From positions 115,952,226-116,016,225 of the forward strand of contig NC_088780.1 in the NCBI RefSeq assembly GCF_958450345.1: 64,000 nucleotides of DNA, read 5' to 3'. The translations under genes were made by a program, and so were the position numbers. Below the pieces are notes generated by a model. It made no database searches. It was not told where the DNA came from and worked only from the letters and a program-made list of their open reading frames with translations. This DNA comes from Calliphora vicina. Taxonomy: Eukaryota > Arthropoda > Insecta > Diptera > Calliphoridae. This document shows positions 30,660 to 41,430 of the stretch, piece after piece. Every line of letters starts with the position of its first letter. The stretch's first letter is position 1.

Positions 30660-31310
30660 TTAATATATATTGATTTTGTCATTCCGGTTGTATCACATCA
30701 ACATATATTCAGATCCACATTAGTATATTCTGGGTTGTCATAAGATTCTAAAGTATATCCGTTCGTCTGTGCATCTGTAGAAAACACGATAGGGCTCAAA
30801 AGGAATGGAGTTCGCTTGCTCAAATTTTCGCCGAATACTCTTTGTTCTTAAGGTTTATTGAAAATTGGCAATATCGTTCCATTTCACATAGACACCACAC
30901 AAATGTCCCCCCGGAATACTGTTTGATACGTCATAAATATGTTGATAATGCGGCAATCCTGTTAAAATTTTTCACAAATTAGTCTTAAGTTTTCTGAAAT
31001 TGTACTGTAGAGTATTGCGAAAATCGGGCAACATTTTTCCCTAGTCCCCATACAAGATCCTCTCACTAAATGGCTTGAACATTCATAATTGTCTTATTAA
31101 TAATTAATATTGTGATGAAATTGGACATAAACAAATCTTTCTACCAATTTTTGTGGACATCGGTCCATACCTGGACCGAGTATCTGAAAAATAATTTGGT
31201 CTTTATGTTCCATTCAGAGGGTACTATATTTGAAAATAATAAAAAGTTCTTTCGAAACATTGTTGTCCAAAATATCGAGCGAAATAAGGTTATATCGTAC
31301 GTGACATAAA
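30660..31310 (-). repeat. Helentron-like F2 copy, decayed
   Basis: Phrases shared with the copy at 34385-36115: TAAAGTATATCCGTTCGTCT, ACGATAGGGC, GGCAATAT, GAAATTGTACTGTAGAGTAT, GCGAAAATCGGG and CATACAAGATCCTC. Reverse orientation relative to 37001. The 65-residue frame at 31112-31309 lies inside it. Confidence 0.55.
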
Positions 31311-31319
31311 ACGGAAGTC

Positions 31320-32020
31320 ATTTTGAAGTACATGTAGAAATATGCGAAAATGTTCGAATCCTGGGAGGCGTTATGTTTTCTTTTAATTTCTTACACTAAA
31401 CGAAATATTTTTCCATTACAATCCGTTATATTTAAAAAAAACAATCTTTAATTTGAAAGTAAATTTTTAATTAGGCTTAAGTTCATTTTTATTATAATTT
31501 ATTTGTAATAATTCAAAGAATATCACTGAGTACTAAAATTTTTAGACAATTGGCAAATTGGAATGCATTTTCTACCCTGCCAAGGGCGTCATCAACAATC
31601 TTCATTGTCAAGGTCTATTTGTAAATATCATCTATTTAACTTACTATTATTAGGAATTAGAATATGGGAAGCCTAACTCATATTTATATTATTTGTATAT
31701 TAGACGAAATTTCAAATATTTTTTATTATATATGTGTATTCTTATTATTACAAATTTATCATTTTATTAGTGTTGCTGTAGTCAACCTTTGGTTAACAAT
31801 TTAGCTATGAATGTTTTTCTGTTTTTCTTTCTTTCTCCTTGGTGTTGATTTCAATAAACAATTTTATAATAGCAAATAAATAATCTGAGTCAAATTCATT
31901 TCATACTATATGCTAATTCGGAATTTAGTTTTAACTGCAATTTTAGTCTAAAACATGTCAATTAAATTAAAAAATTAAATATAGTCAGTTTAAACTATTA
32001 TAATGATAAAACATTTTTGG
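31320..32020. other. AT-rich stretch, nothing recognised
   Basis: No supported gene or bounded repeat. Confidence 0.4.
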
Positions 32021-32029
32021 GTAAAATGT

Positions 32030-32660
32030 CAAATTTAGACCCCCTCAAACTCAGAGAGTTCTTGACCGATCTTGTTTAAATTGTTTAATTGTGTCTGAAT
32101 TACTATCCAATAGGTATAACCTTGGATACAAAAAAAAACTATATTTCAATTCAAACATTTATCACATATTGAACTGATATCAATTATTTCATAATTTAAT
32201 CAAGTATTAATGTGCTCAAAAACAAAATTTTCTGATATTTTCTATTGAATAGATAATTTTCGTAATTGAAAACACAAAAAATAACAAAAATGTATTTTCA
32301 ATTACAAAAATTATCAATAACGTTAATATATAACAACCAATAACGAAAATTGTATATTCAATTGTCAAAATAATCAAATTCATAACTCAAAATTCAATAG
32401 AAAATATCAGCAAATTTTGTTTTTGAGCACATGAATACTTGATTCAATTAGGAAATAATTGAAACCAGTTCAATATGTGATAAATATTTGAATTGAAACG
32501 GTTTAAGAAATAGTTTTTTTCTGTGTAGAAAGAATTCGATTTTAAAAGTTGGTTCACTTGACATGAAATCCACCATATACATATATTGATATTAACATAA
32601 ATTTCGTCATTTGAAGTTTTAAGGAATTAATCACTCTATAAAATGATATGCAACTCAGAT
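32030..32660 (-). repeat. Helentron-like F2 copy split by a fold-back element
   Basis: The flank CTCAGAGAGTTCTTGACCGA before, and GTTGGTTCACTTGACATGAA after, match the continuous copy at 13560-13700. The sequence between them, 32128-32525, is therefore an insertion. Confidence 0.55.
32130..32520. mobile_element. Fold-back (long inverted repeat) element
   Basis: The left arm (about 32135-32265) and right arm (about 32390-32515) are inverted copies. For example ATTTATCACATATTGAACTG pairs with CAGTTCAATATGTGATAAAT, and ATGTGCTCAAAAACAAAATT pairs with AATTTTGTTTTTGAGCACAT. Arms are about 125 bp with a loop of about 125 bp. The outer ends are A-rich/T-rich (ACTAT next to a homopolymer). No coding. 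Confidence 0.75.
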
Positions 32661-33390
32661 CATTTTAACATTAAAAGAATTCAAAATCCACACAAAAGAA
32701 CTAATATTGCAACAACTAGCGACTCAAGACAAGATTTTGATTATTTGGAAAATTTTTCAAAAAGATGAAAGTAAATCTTTTATACAATACAATTAAACTA
32801 TAATTGAACGTGTTTTTCCTGTTTTAAATGATTGAAATAATTTTTTATTTGTTTTAATAAACAAATTTATATGTCAATTCTTAAGTCGACAAAACGTAAA
32901 ACAGGTAATTCCATGGCAGAACAAGCAAGGTACAATTATTAAAAAGTACGTTCTCAATTATACATTCCCTATAACGTCAAACATAAGAAAATTAGAAAAA
33001 AACAAAACGAAATGTCTAAGACAAAAATAAATTAATTAAAAAAATTTTTGTGTATTTACTTTTTTTCGTGAAATATTCAATTCAAATTTAATTTTTTTCA
33101 AATAACTATGTGTTAGTTTTAATATAACGTGCAAAACATTGCGAAAACAAAATAAAAAGTGATGAGAGTAAATGCGTTATTTGACGTTGCAGGGGTAAAT
33201 ATTGAAAACTCTCCCTAATAATTGTACCTGGTTGGTTCTACCATGAGGTAATTCGAATCCGGTTCTTTAGATATGTTGAATATTTTATAACTCTAGGCAT
33301 AGCCGAATATAACACTCTTACTTGTTCAATTTTAATTTTATGTTTCACATAGAAACCAAGAGATTTCACATGAAGCTACAAGCTACTGAT
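32661..33390. other. AT-rich stretch with one F2 terminus
   Basis: No gene. At about 33290-33326, GGCATAGCCGAATATAACAC followed by TCTTACTTGTT is the reverse of the F2 5' end with its small hairpin. Confidence 0.45.
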
Positions 33391-33497
33391 CCGATCGGTA
33401 TACTTTAAGGTTGGTATCAGACTAATATTTGTGGGCTTTACAAACTACTGCACAAACGCATTATACCCTCCCCACTATGGTGGTGTAGGGTATAACA
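33391..33497 (+). repeat. F1 3' end fragment
   Basis: GATCGGTATACTTTAAGGTT through CCCCACTATGGTGGTGTAGG is the last 107 bp of the F1 family. Confidence 0.75.
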
Positions 33498-34227
33498 AAA
33501 TAAATTGACTGACATGTATTTTGTGTTGGCAAAGTTTTTGCTGGGTCGTTAAAACGAATGTTCGTTAAATAGGAAAACTAACGTGTTATTAATTTTTGAT
33601 ATAATAATTTGTGAAATTTTATATAAGATTCGCCTTAGTTGAAAAGTTGAAAAATTTTACCAAAAAAAACTATTCTAATTTTAAAACTAAAATTAATTCA
33701 TAATTTGTTGTGTTGAGAATTTAAATTAAAATATTATAGCTCATAACATAAAAAAATTATTATTTTCTAATCAAACCCGAATCAAATTTAACACTCTGTG
33801 ACATGTTCATAATGAAGTTATTGTCTAATTATTTATATTCTACTAAAGGCACAAATATTAATGAAAAATGTTAAAGTGCTGCTGATTGATCAAGTTATTT
33901 ACATAGTTAATACATTCGCACATACATACAGCCAAACAAATATATGTAAATGTGTGTGTATTAGAATGGCCCCCATTTTGCATATTTTTGATTTTCAATG
34001 CTACCAAGGCCTTGGTAGGTCTCAAATTGTTCTTCGCCATCTAAAAACTAAATGTTTATAAACTGAGCAAATTTTAGTTGAACATACATACATATGGGTC
34101 AAAGTAGCAATATTTTCCAAAAAATATTAAATGTTGAAACAAATTTCAAATACAATTATTTACTTATTTTTATAACAAACATTAGTCTTTACGAAGATCA
34201 CATTGAGAATAGGCAATTTGTTCAATT

Positions 34228-34273
34228 CGGTCAAGCCCGACCATATAATACCCTACACAAAGTAGGGTATTAT
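34228..34273 (+). repeat. F1 5' hairpin fragment with local inversion
   Basis: GGTCAAGCCCGACCATATAA then TACCCTACACAAAGTAGGGT followed by ATTATA. The family 5' end is followed directly by an inverted echo of itself, making a short perfect hairpin (ATAATACCCTAC...GTAGGGTATTAT). Confidence 0.65.
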
Positions 34274-34578
34274 AGCAATATTACTTCTCCATATCAGCAG
34301 AACTGTTCGTTTAAACATCTCTACATCGAAAAGTTGAAATTTATGGTAAGAAAAAAAAGGAAAAAATTGTCTTTGTTATGATTCCGTTTATATCATATCG
34401 AGATAATGGTCGTAGAATCATAAAGTATACTCATAAGAAATAGCTATGTCCGTCCATCTTTTTGTCTGTTGAAGAAACGATAGGGCCCAAACGAAAGGCG
34501 TTTGCTGTCTGAAATACTCTCACAAATATTCTCTAAGGTTTGTTTGGTATTGAAAATGGGCAATATAGGTCCATGATT

Positions 34579-35371
34579 TCACCCAGACCCCATAAAAATT
34601 TCAAAATCAGGAAAATTCCGATTCAACCCAATAACGAATTCGTTCCATAGTGTATCCACGTGGGATGCCAAAGAACGGTTCAGGACGTCGGGCACCTCTA
34701 TTGGCCAAACACCAGCATGGCCTTCAGGACCAGGTGCCCAGCACAAGGTAAGTTCATTGTGTGTGCCGAGTTCATTCAATTATGTCCAGCAGTCCATAAC
34801 AACACCCGACCTTACTTCATATGAAGATAAGGCTCTAAGAGCAGCTTGGCTAGCCGACATAACATATATCCTATTATTCCTAACTCTCCGTCTCAAACAT
34901 TCGTTAGAGCATATAAGGATGGCATAAATTTTCGCCTGAAATATAGATGGAAATGTACCCATTGGGATATCACTTTGAAAATTGGGCCCATATATACCAG
35001 CCCCAGTGTTACCATTAGCCTGTTTGGTACCATCGGTAAACCACACTTGATCGGCATTATTATGCCACCATGTCCGATTTAATCACTCATCCCTTTCAGG
35101 TATAAGGACATAACACCAGAGTCGTTGACATATATTCTGATACTGCAATACTAGGATCGTTCCCAAAGATACCTAGTATGCTCATGTGCCCTACCAGATC
35201 ACTCGGCATTAAGCGGGATATCTCCGGTAATCTGGATGCACTCCTATAGGCCTTCTCCATTACTAGTAAATGTAAGGGTGGGATGTGTAGGATTGCACCC
35301 AGAGCATGAGTGGGGCAGATCCCCATGGACTGTTGATTAAGAGGCAGTCCATGGGGATCTGCCCCATTCAT
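34579..35371 (-). pseudogene. LINE ORF2 fragment with dead RNase H domain
   Basis: Reading right to left: AILHIPPLHLLVMEKAYRSA (the region before RNase H in I/R1/LOA-type LINEs), then MWFTDGTKQANGNTGAGIYG (first catalytic Asp), QAKIYAILICSNECL (catalytic Glu replaced by Lys), VMSASQAALRAL (second Asp, normally in SDSQAAL, replaced by Ala), and LCWAPGPEGHAGVWP, a damaged form of the W-x-P-G-H-x-G motif. Frame breaks separate the pieces. 5' and 3' parts of the element are missing. The catalytic losses show it is inert. Confidence 0.75.
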
Positions 35372-35392
35372 GCTCTGGGGGCAATCCTACAC
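35284..35392. repeat. Fold-back duplication within the LINE fragment
   Basis: GTGTAGGATTGCACCCAGAG...CCCCATGGACTG is followed, after a spacer of about 13 nt (TTGATTAAGAGGC), by its inverse AGTCCATGGGGATC...CAATCCTACAC. Arms are about 48 bp with few mismatches. The phrase CATGGACTGTTGATTAAG also recurs directly at 35397. Confidence 0.75.
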
Positions 35393-36119
35393 ATCCCATG
35401 GACTGTTGATTAAGCGGCAGTCCTGATTAAATGTTGCACCAATTAGTTCTAACTACTCTGAAATTATACTGTAATGTATGGCGAAAATCGGGAACTATTT
35501 GTGCCTAGTCCTCATACAAGGTCCCCCTCAGAAAATTAGACGAATTTCATCTCAATAAGCACCAAAGACCTAAAAATTCAAGCACTTGAACATTTTGTTG
35601 GAATTTGACTTGAATGCAAATGTAATTATGTTTTAAACTTGAAAAATATTTTAAATATTTTCAAACAAAAAACATATGGCTTGAATTTCTGTTTCCTTTT
35701 AATTGGAGAATTTTATTGAAATAAAGTCTAATTGAACTGTAATTAAATTGCTTGACTATAATTCAAGAAAATGCTTATTGGGATAACTGTCTTATAATAA
35801 TTGATATCGTGATGAAATAGGCCACAAACAAGTTTTAAATGTACCTAAATATTTCTATCAACTTGTGTGAGGATCGGTCTATAATTTACCCTAACCCCAT
35901 ATAACCCGTATCAGGAAAATATATTATTGCCAAAAGATAATTTATATATACTGATATTAACATAAATTACGACATAAGTAATTTAAAGTTTTAAGAAATT
36001 TATCACTATATCAAATTCTGTAGAGTTTGAACCATAACTGATTCAAGTCCCTATAGGCCAAAACTATATATTTATGGTGGGTATAAAAGATTTTGCACAG
36101 CCGAAAATGTAAAATTTGT

Positions 36120-37000
36120 GATTTAAAATATTCATGCATATCATTCATCAAATTACAATGGGCTTATTGGTTTTTAAATGACGGAGAACATCATAAATCC
36201 AAAAAACTAATTAAGGGCAATCCTAATGTATATATGTAGAAACAAACACCAAAGGAAAACTTGATTATGTGTAATAAATTTAAATAGTATAAATTGTATA
36301 AACACAGCACAGGCTTTATCTATCGTAATGATGTTGATAGAAAATTTTAGCACGAAAAAAAATTAGAGAACTAAACTGGAAAAATAAAAAAAAAACATAA
36401 AAACTGTGATGTATATCAAATATCAACATATTCAAAGTTGATGTCTTTCTGTTTTATCATCGTCAAAGGTAGTGAAGCGGTAGTATTGCCTCGAGGGAAT
36501 AACTATAATTTTAAAAACACATTTTACAGTTCGCACAAATGCTACTGTTGCTGCTCCTGCTCCTGCTGCCACTTCTTACTTGTTTTAGGTTTTGTGTTGC
36601 CATTAAAAATATGTATATGTCTATGTTGAATATCTGTCTTTGTAAATGTAGCAGGCATTACATGAAAATAAGCATCACATTAATTTATAGATATTTTGCC
36701 TTGAAGTTGTTTATGTTGCCAATTTAAATCTATCCAAAAGGCAAATCACAGGTAAACAAACTTTAATACAAATACATATTTTTTCTGTACATACACATAG
36801 ACACATTCACATATATTACTCAAAATCAGTAATGAAAAATTGGTACAAATGTAAGCTATATTTTTGGTACGTACAATTTGAAATGGTACAAATATTTGCT
36901 ATAGGAACCTGTATCACTTTAACCTCGAAATTTAGTTTGTTCATATTATCGAAATCAGCTGATACATAGTGATTTCGCCCATATGACAAAAATAAAAACA
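36120..37000. other. AT-rich stretch with a short CTG/CTC-rich run
   Basis: No gene. At 36541-36570 there is an imperfect CTGTTGCTGCTCCTGCTCCT run; the Leu-rich and Cys-rich short frames across it are artefacts of that run. Confidence 0.4.
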
Positions 37001-37372
37001 AGTAAGAGTGTTATATTCGACTGTAAATGAATCTTGAATACCCACCATCAATATATAGTTTTGGCCTGCTATGGGGACTTGAATAAGTTATGGTCCGAAC
37101 TATACAGAATTTGATAAACTTTAAATGACTTATGTCGAAAGTTAAGTTAATATCGTTGTATATATATTACTTATTGACAATAAATAAATCAATACCATAC
37201 AATACTAAACAGAGTGTATTTGTTGAAAATTTCAGCTAGCTAGTTCCTTTTGTTTGGGCCCTATCGTGTTTTCAATAGACAGACGGGCGGATATAGCTAG
37301 ATTGTCTTAGAATCTTATGAAGACCCACACTCTGTTACAAACGGAATGACAAAATCATTAGTTACGGTGGGT
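37001..37372 (+). repeat. Helentron-like F2 copy, near complete
   Basis: Starts AACAAGTAAGAGTGTTATAT, sharing its first 11 bases with the F1 terminus. It passes TACCCACCATCAATATATAG, TGGGCCCTATCGTGTTTTC and GACAGACGGGCGGATATAGC (the GTCY/CGGAC-type tract). It ends TTACGGTGGGTATTAAAATG, whose GGTGGGTA mirrors the TACCCACC near the start. No coding. Confidence 0.65.
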
Positions 37373-37379
37373 ATTAAAA

Positions 37380-38600
37380 TGGTTTTGGAAAGTAGGTCAC
37401 TACTATCTATAGCTTGTAGTTTTTTACAGTCAGCCAACCTGCGGCACCAGTACCATGCAGACTAGTCTGGCCCGGTGTAATCACCTGACTAGCCTGGGTC
37501 ACAGTCAGTGTTACCATATGTCAAGTTTTTCCTGTTTTTGCAAGTTTTTTGAGAAGCAAAACATACCGTAACATATTTATTTGCAAACTTGAAAAGTTTG
37601 CTCTACGTACTTTAAATTTATATGAATAAGGAAGTTTTCATTGAAGCACAAGTCTATTTTGAAGATTTTTACAAATACGTTATCCATAATAGAAAAACGT
37701 TATCCATATATCATTGTCAGGCAGAGACTTTTAAACTCATTTCTTACTTCTAATACAACGATTTGTTAGAATAAATGTTTATTAATTGCAACATAAATTA
37801 AATTAAACTAATGGCTGTGAAAGCTAAATATCTCAAAACTTTGCTTTTCTTAAGCGTATTTATCAGATACAAAATATTGTTGGTACAATTCGTAATTTTT
37901 AGTACGCTTAAGTGCTTTTACATTTATATCTAGTTTCATCATTATTCTACTTTTTCTTTTTACTCATATTATATTTGTTTTTGTTTTAGCATTTTATTTT
38001 AAAAACAAACTAGTTATCAAGTTTCTTAGCATCTCTTTGACTGGGTCGTTTTCTTTTTCCCTCAAATTGCTTGATTGTTTCAATCCTTGTACAGGTGTGA
38101 GGTTATATGGGTATCTGTATAAGGCCCTTGTCCTTGCCTTTGTTAATATTTATGTCCCTTTAATTTCAACACACGATTTTCCTGTGACCACACAAGCAGA
38201 AATGCAAATATTTTGTCAAAATTTTGTTTCGCTTTTGTCATACAAATTATTTTATATTGACACCAGAATTAGCTACACATCTTTTTTACTAGAAGAAATG
38301 TATTTTATTGTGTATTTAAAATACAGTTAAAAATATATATTTGACATAATGTTGTGTCTTGGACAAATTTGACCCCAGATATGAAAGGGTTAACAATACC
38401 ATATAAATTAAAAATAATAAAATCGTGGTTTAGCAACCCAATAAAAAAATCAGATATGATTATAATACGACTTGGCGTATGAGCGTTTTATTTTTATCAA
38501 ATGATTGAGAATGTCAAAACAGATGACATTAAAAAAATAAATAAAGAACTGGTAGTTTTTTCTATAAAAACGTCGAACGGGAATAAAGAGCTTGGTGATT
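37380..38600. other. AT-rich stretch, nothing firmly recognised
   Basis: CAGTCAGTGTTACCATATG near 37500 resembles a hAT-like terminus, but no inverse partner was found. The 97-residue frame at 38037-38330 shows no motif. Confidence 0.35.
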
Positions 38601-38931
38601 CCAGTTTAGAGTAAGTTCGGGTAATGTGGTATAGGCGGGTAATGTGGTATAGCTGCTTCTCTAAAACTAAGAGCTAAAACTATGGAGCAGCGGTACCAAG
38701 CTTAAGAGTTTTATGATCTCAGAAAATTCATATTGGGTGAGTGTACTTCATTTTTGCAGGTCATGTTAATAGTCAGTTGTAAAAAATCAGCATTATCTTA
38801 TGGTAGACTTTTTTTGTGGTCTGTTAAAAATTAATTTTTTTCTACAATCACGTGTTTTAAACATTATTAATTTAATTTTAAAGTCAAATGGGAATATTTT
38901 GCTATTGAAGAACATATGTAACAATATAGTA

Positions 38932-39511
38932 AGGGTACTCATTTAAACGCTTAAGTTTCCCATTTGTGCAAATGTGCAAAATTTGCGCGACGTGTTTCAT
39001 GAACTCACCTTTTCAATTTTGTGCAAGTTTATACAGAAAATTTATATTTGATAAAAATGTCAAATAAAAATAAATTCAACAAAAGCTTTTAAAAAAATTT
39101 GTTCAAATTGCATACATTTTAATTTGAAAAATGTTGAATGGAAAGTTAAATCTTTGGAACAAATGGTGGTTTACATAGTTTGGAAGATTTTGTTTATATT
39201 CTATCTGTTGGTTAATGTTTTCAGACACAATGCCATTTAATCCAATCATTCTGTTTCAAAGTTACACAATTTTCACATGCACAAAATTTTTATATTTTTT
39301 TATTTTTATTTCTTATAAATAAAAATAAACAAAAGCAGCTGATTCATCAAATGCACAATAAATTCAAGTTTGCGAGTCTAAATTGACGCGCAAACTTATC
39401 GGAGTTGTGCAAACGAATTTCCATACATTTTTTGACAGTTCATTTGCGAGAGTGTAAAAATGCACAGATTGCACAGTTTGCGAGACATATAAGCGTTTAC
39501 ATGAGGACCCT
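38932..39511. mobile_element. 580-bp inverted-repeat element nested in the pogo-like copy
   Basis: AGGGTACTCATTTAAACGCT at the left pairs with the inverse of the right end (AGGGTCCTCATGTAAACGCT read inward), 2 mismatches in 20. The outer flanks TAGTA (38927-38931 and 39512-39516) may be a 5-bp duplication. Subterminal segments rich in TTTGCGnG/TTGTGCAAA occur at both ends. No coding. Confidence 0.65.
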
Positions 39512-39583
39512 TAGTATATTTAGTGTATATGTTTAATTTTATAATAATTGCAATAAACCACGTGGTCGGCTAATGTGGTATAG

Positions 39584-39727
39584 CTGTAATATTCACTGTA
39601 GTATATTTATACTTGTTTAAATAATTTTGTTTGTTTTATAAAATTGTATTAAATGCCAAAGAAAATAAAAAATATGAGTTCAGTTTGAATTTAGCAGCAG
39701 AACAGAAATATCGTTAATTCTTAAAAT
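39584..39727 (+). repeat. 144-bp direct repeat, left copy
   Basis: Starts CTGTAATATTCACTGTAGTA and ends CGTTAATTCTTAAAAT. It appears identical to 41287-41430. It abuts the gag cassette, whose first ATG follows 19 bases later. Confidence 0.9.
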
Positions 39728-39746
39728 TCAGGTGTGGGGTGTCAAA

Positions 39747-41330
39747 ATGGATTTAAGACCTAACCGCCAAACGATTATTGATGCATTAAACTTAGCTGGG
39801 ATATCTTTTCCTGAACAAGCAACAATATCCCATTGAGAAATCTGTATAAGAATTTGACGGAACCACAAAATAATACTGATGTTGCTGATCAAGTTCCCGA
39901 TGCTGAAAATATTACTGCTGTTGATGTGTGTCCTGATGAAGTAAATTGTACTTTAACTGCTGCTGATGTTAATAATTCTGATGTCAATAATTCTTGTGAG
40001 ATTTTGTTTGGTCGTGAAAATGTGCCTATTTCTAGTGGCATAATATCTGATTTTAATCCTGCCTCAAATGTAATTCCTGATTTAAATAATCGAGATGAAG
40101 AGCAACGATTGGAAAAAGAATTAAAAATTCTTCGAATGCGCCATGAAATAAATAATTTACAAAGACAGCTTCAGTCACTTGAAAGTAACTCAGTTCGATC
40201 TTCTAGCAGTCGTCGTATTAATTATGAAGAACTTGATGCCGTTGTACAAAAATTCGACGGTGATGACCATCAAGATATTGTGAAATGGTTCAGTCTTTTT
40301 GAAGATTACACAATGATGGCTGGTTTTAATAATAATGAATTATTGTTGGGACTGAAGTGGTTATTACGTGGAAGCGCTCGCATGTATATTCAAAACGTTG
40401 ATGTAACAATCTATCATGAGATGAAACAATCATTAATAAAAACATTCAAGAGGACGGTAACCTGTGAGGAAGTATACCGTAAGTTACGTTTACGTACAAT
40501 AAAACAAAACGAATCCTGTATAAGCTACGTTATCGCAATGCAAACAATTGCGTCCTAAGCAAATGTTAATGAGAAGGAGTTGGTGGATATTATAATTGAT
40601 GGACTACAGGATAACTCCACCAATATATCTTTACTATATGGAGCATCATCAATTGCCAAGTTAATCGAATGTTTAGACCGATATGAACAACGAAGAATAC
40701 GTAAAGCTGATGTGGTTGCAAAGCCCAAGTCAAACACTAAAACCGATGTTAGATGTTTTAATTGTTCGCAGTTTGGGCATTTTCAAAGCGCGTGTCCCAA
40801 ACCTCCAAGGCCCCCAGGTTCGTGTTTTACATGTCATCAAATGGGTCATTATAACAAAGACTGCCCAAATCGAAAAAAAAATAATATAGTCGCATCAGTT
40901 TTTCAAGAACCAGAAAATAATCTAGAAGATGTTGAAATAAATCCAATACAATTGGTGAGTGTGGCTTTTTGTTTAGTTAATAAAAACGATTGCACTGATT
41001 ATATGAACTTTAATTCTCTCATTGATTCTGGTAGCCCCATTAATTTTATTAGGCGGTCTTGTACCTTCAAATATCAAAATATCGAAGAAATTGAAAGAAA
41101 CTTCTTTTGTTGGCTTTGGAAATTTGAAATTACAAATGTATGGAACAATTTCATGTTTGATTAAGTTTCGTAATCTTATTAAATGTGAAGAATTAGTGGT
41201 AGTTCCAGATAATTATATGACAACTTCAATAATTTTGGGTCGAAGTTTTATGAATAAATTTAATATACATTTGTTACAAAGCCGAACTGTAATATTCACT
41301 GTAGTATATTTATACTTGTTTAAATAATTT
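39747..41330 (+). pseudogene. LTR-retrotransposon gag and protease cassette, broken
   Basis: A gypsy-like Gag starts at ATG 39747 (MDLRPNRQTIIDALNLAGIS). It needs one frameshift near 39830 to continue as PLRNLYKNLTEPQNN. Next come an acidic/Asn-rich region and a coiled coil near 40098-40200, then a retroelement Gag domain (VVQKFDGDDHQDIVKWFSLF, WLLRGSARMYI). A stop at 40556-40558 interrupts the same frame. Two zinc knuckles follow: CFNCSQFGHFQSAC and CFTCHQMGHYNKDC (40752-40865). The aspartic protease motif LIDSGSPINFI (about 41016-41048) then shifts frame and continues to VVPDNYMTTSIILGRSFMNK. The cassette stops right after the protease, with no reverse transcriptase, RNase H, integrase or LTR. 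Confidence 0.85.
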
Positions 41331-41430
41331 TGTTTGTTTTATAAAATTGTATTAAATGCCAAAGAAAATAAAAAATATGAGTTCAGTTTGAATTTAGCAG
41401 CAGAACAGAAATATCGTTAATTCTTAAAAT
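41287..41430 (+). repeat. 144-bp direct repeat, right copy
   Basis: Second copy of the segment at 39584-39727. It continues into AGCTAAAGAATTTCAAGC and then the pogo-like helix-turn-helix remnant, so this copy is in its native context. Confidence 0.9.

Larger units (their letters stand above)
34385..36115 (-). repeat. Helentron-like F2 copy with a LINE relic inside
   Basis: F2 phrases at 34420-34600 (TATGTCCGTCCATC, ACGATAGGGCCCAAACG, GGCAATATAGGTCCATG) continue at 35455 (GAAATTATACTGTAATGTAT, GCGAAAATCGGGAAC) and end near 36115 (CTATAGGCCAAAACTATATA, GGTGGGTATAAAAGATTTTG). The sequence between about 34605 and 35450 is a LINE fragment. Confidence 0.55.

Noticed and set aside
34094..34381. 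95-codon plus-strand frame
   Set aside because: It crosses the F1 5' hairpin fragment and has no motif.
38037..38330. 97-codon frame as a secreted or membrane protein
   Set aside because: No family pattern, no start context and no neighbouring exons.
39584..41430. The 144-bp repeats as LTRs of a small retrotransposon
   Set aside because: They do not begin TG and end CA, no primer-binding site or polypurine tract is evident, and the right copy continues into pogo-like transposase sequence.
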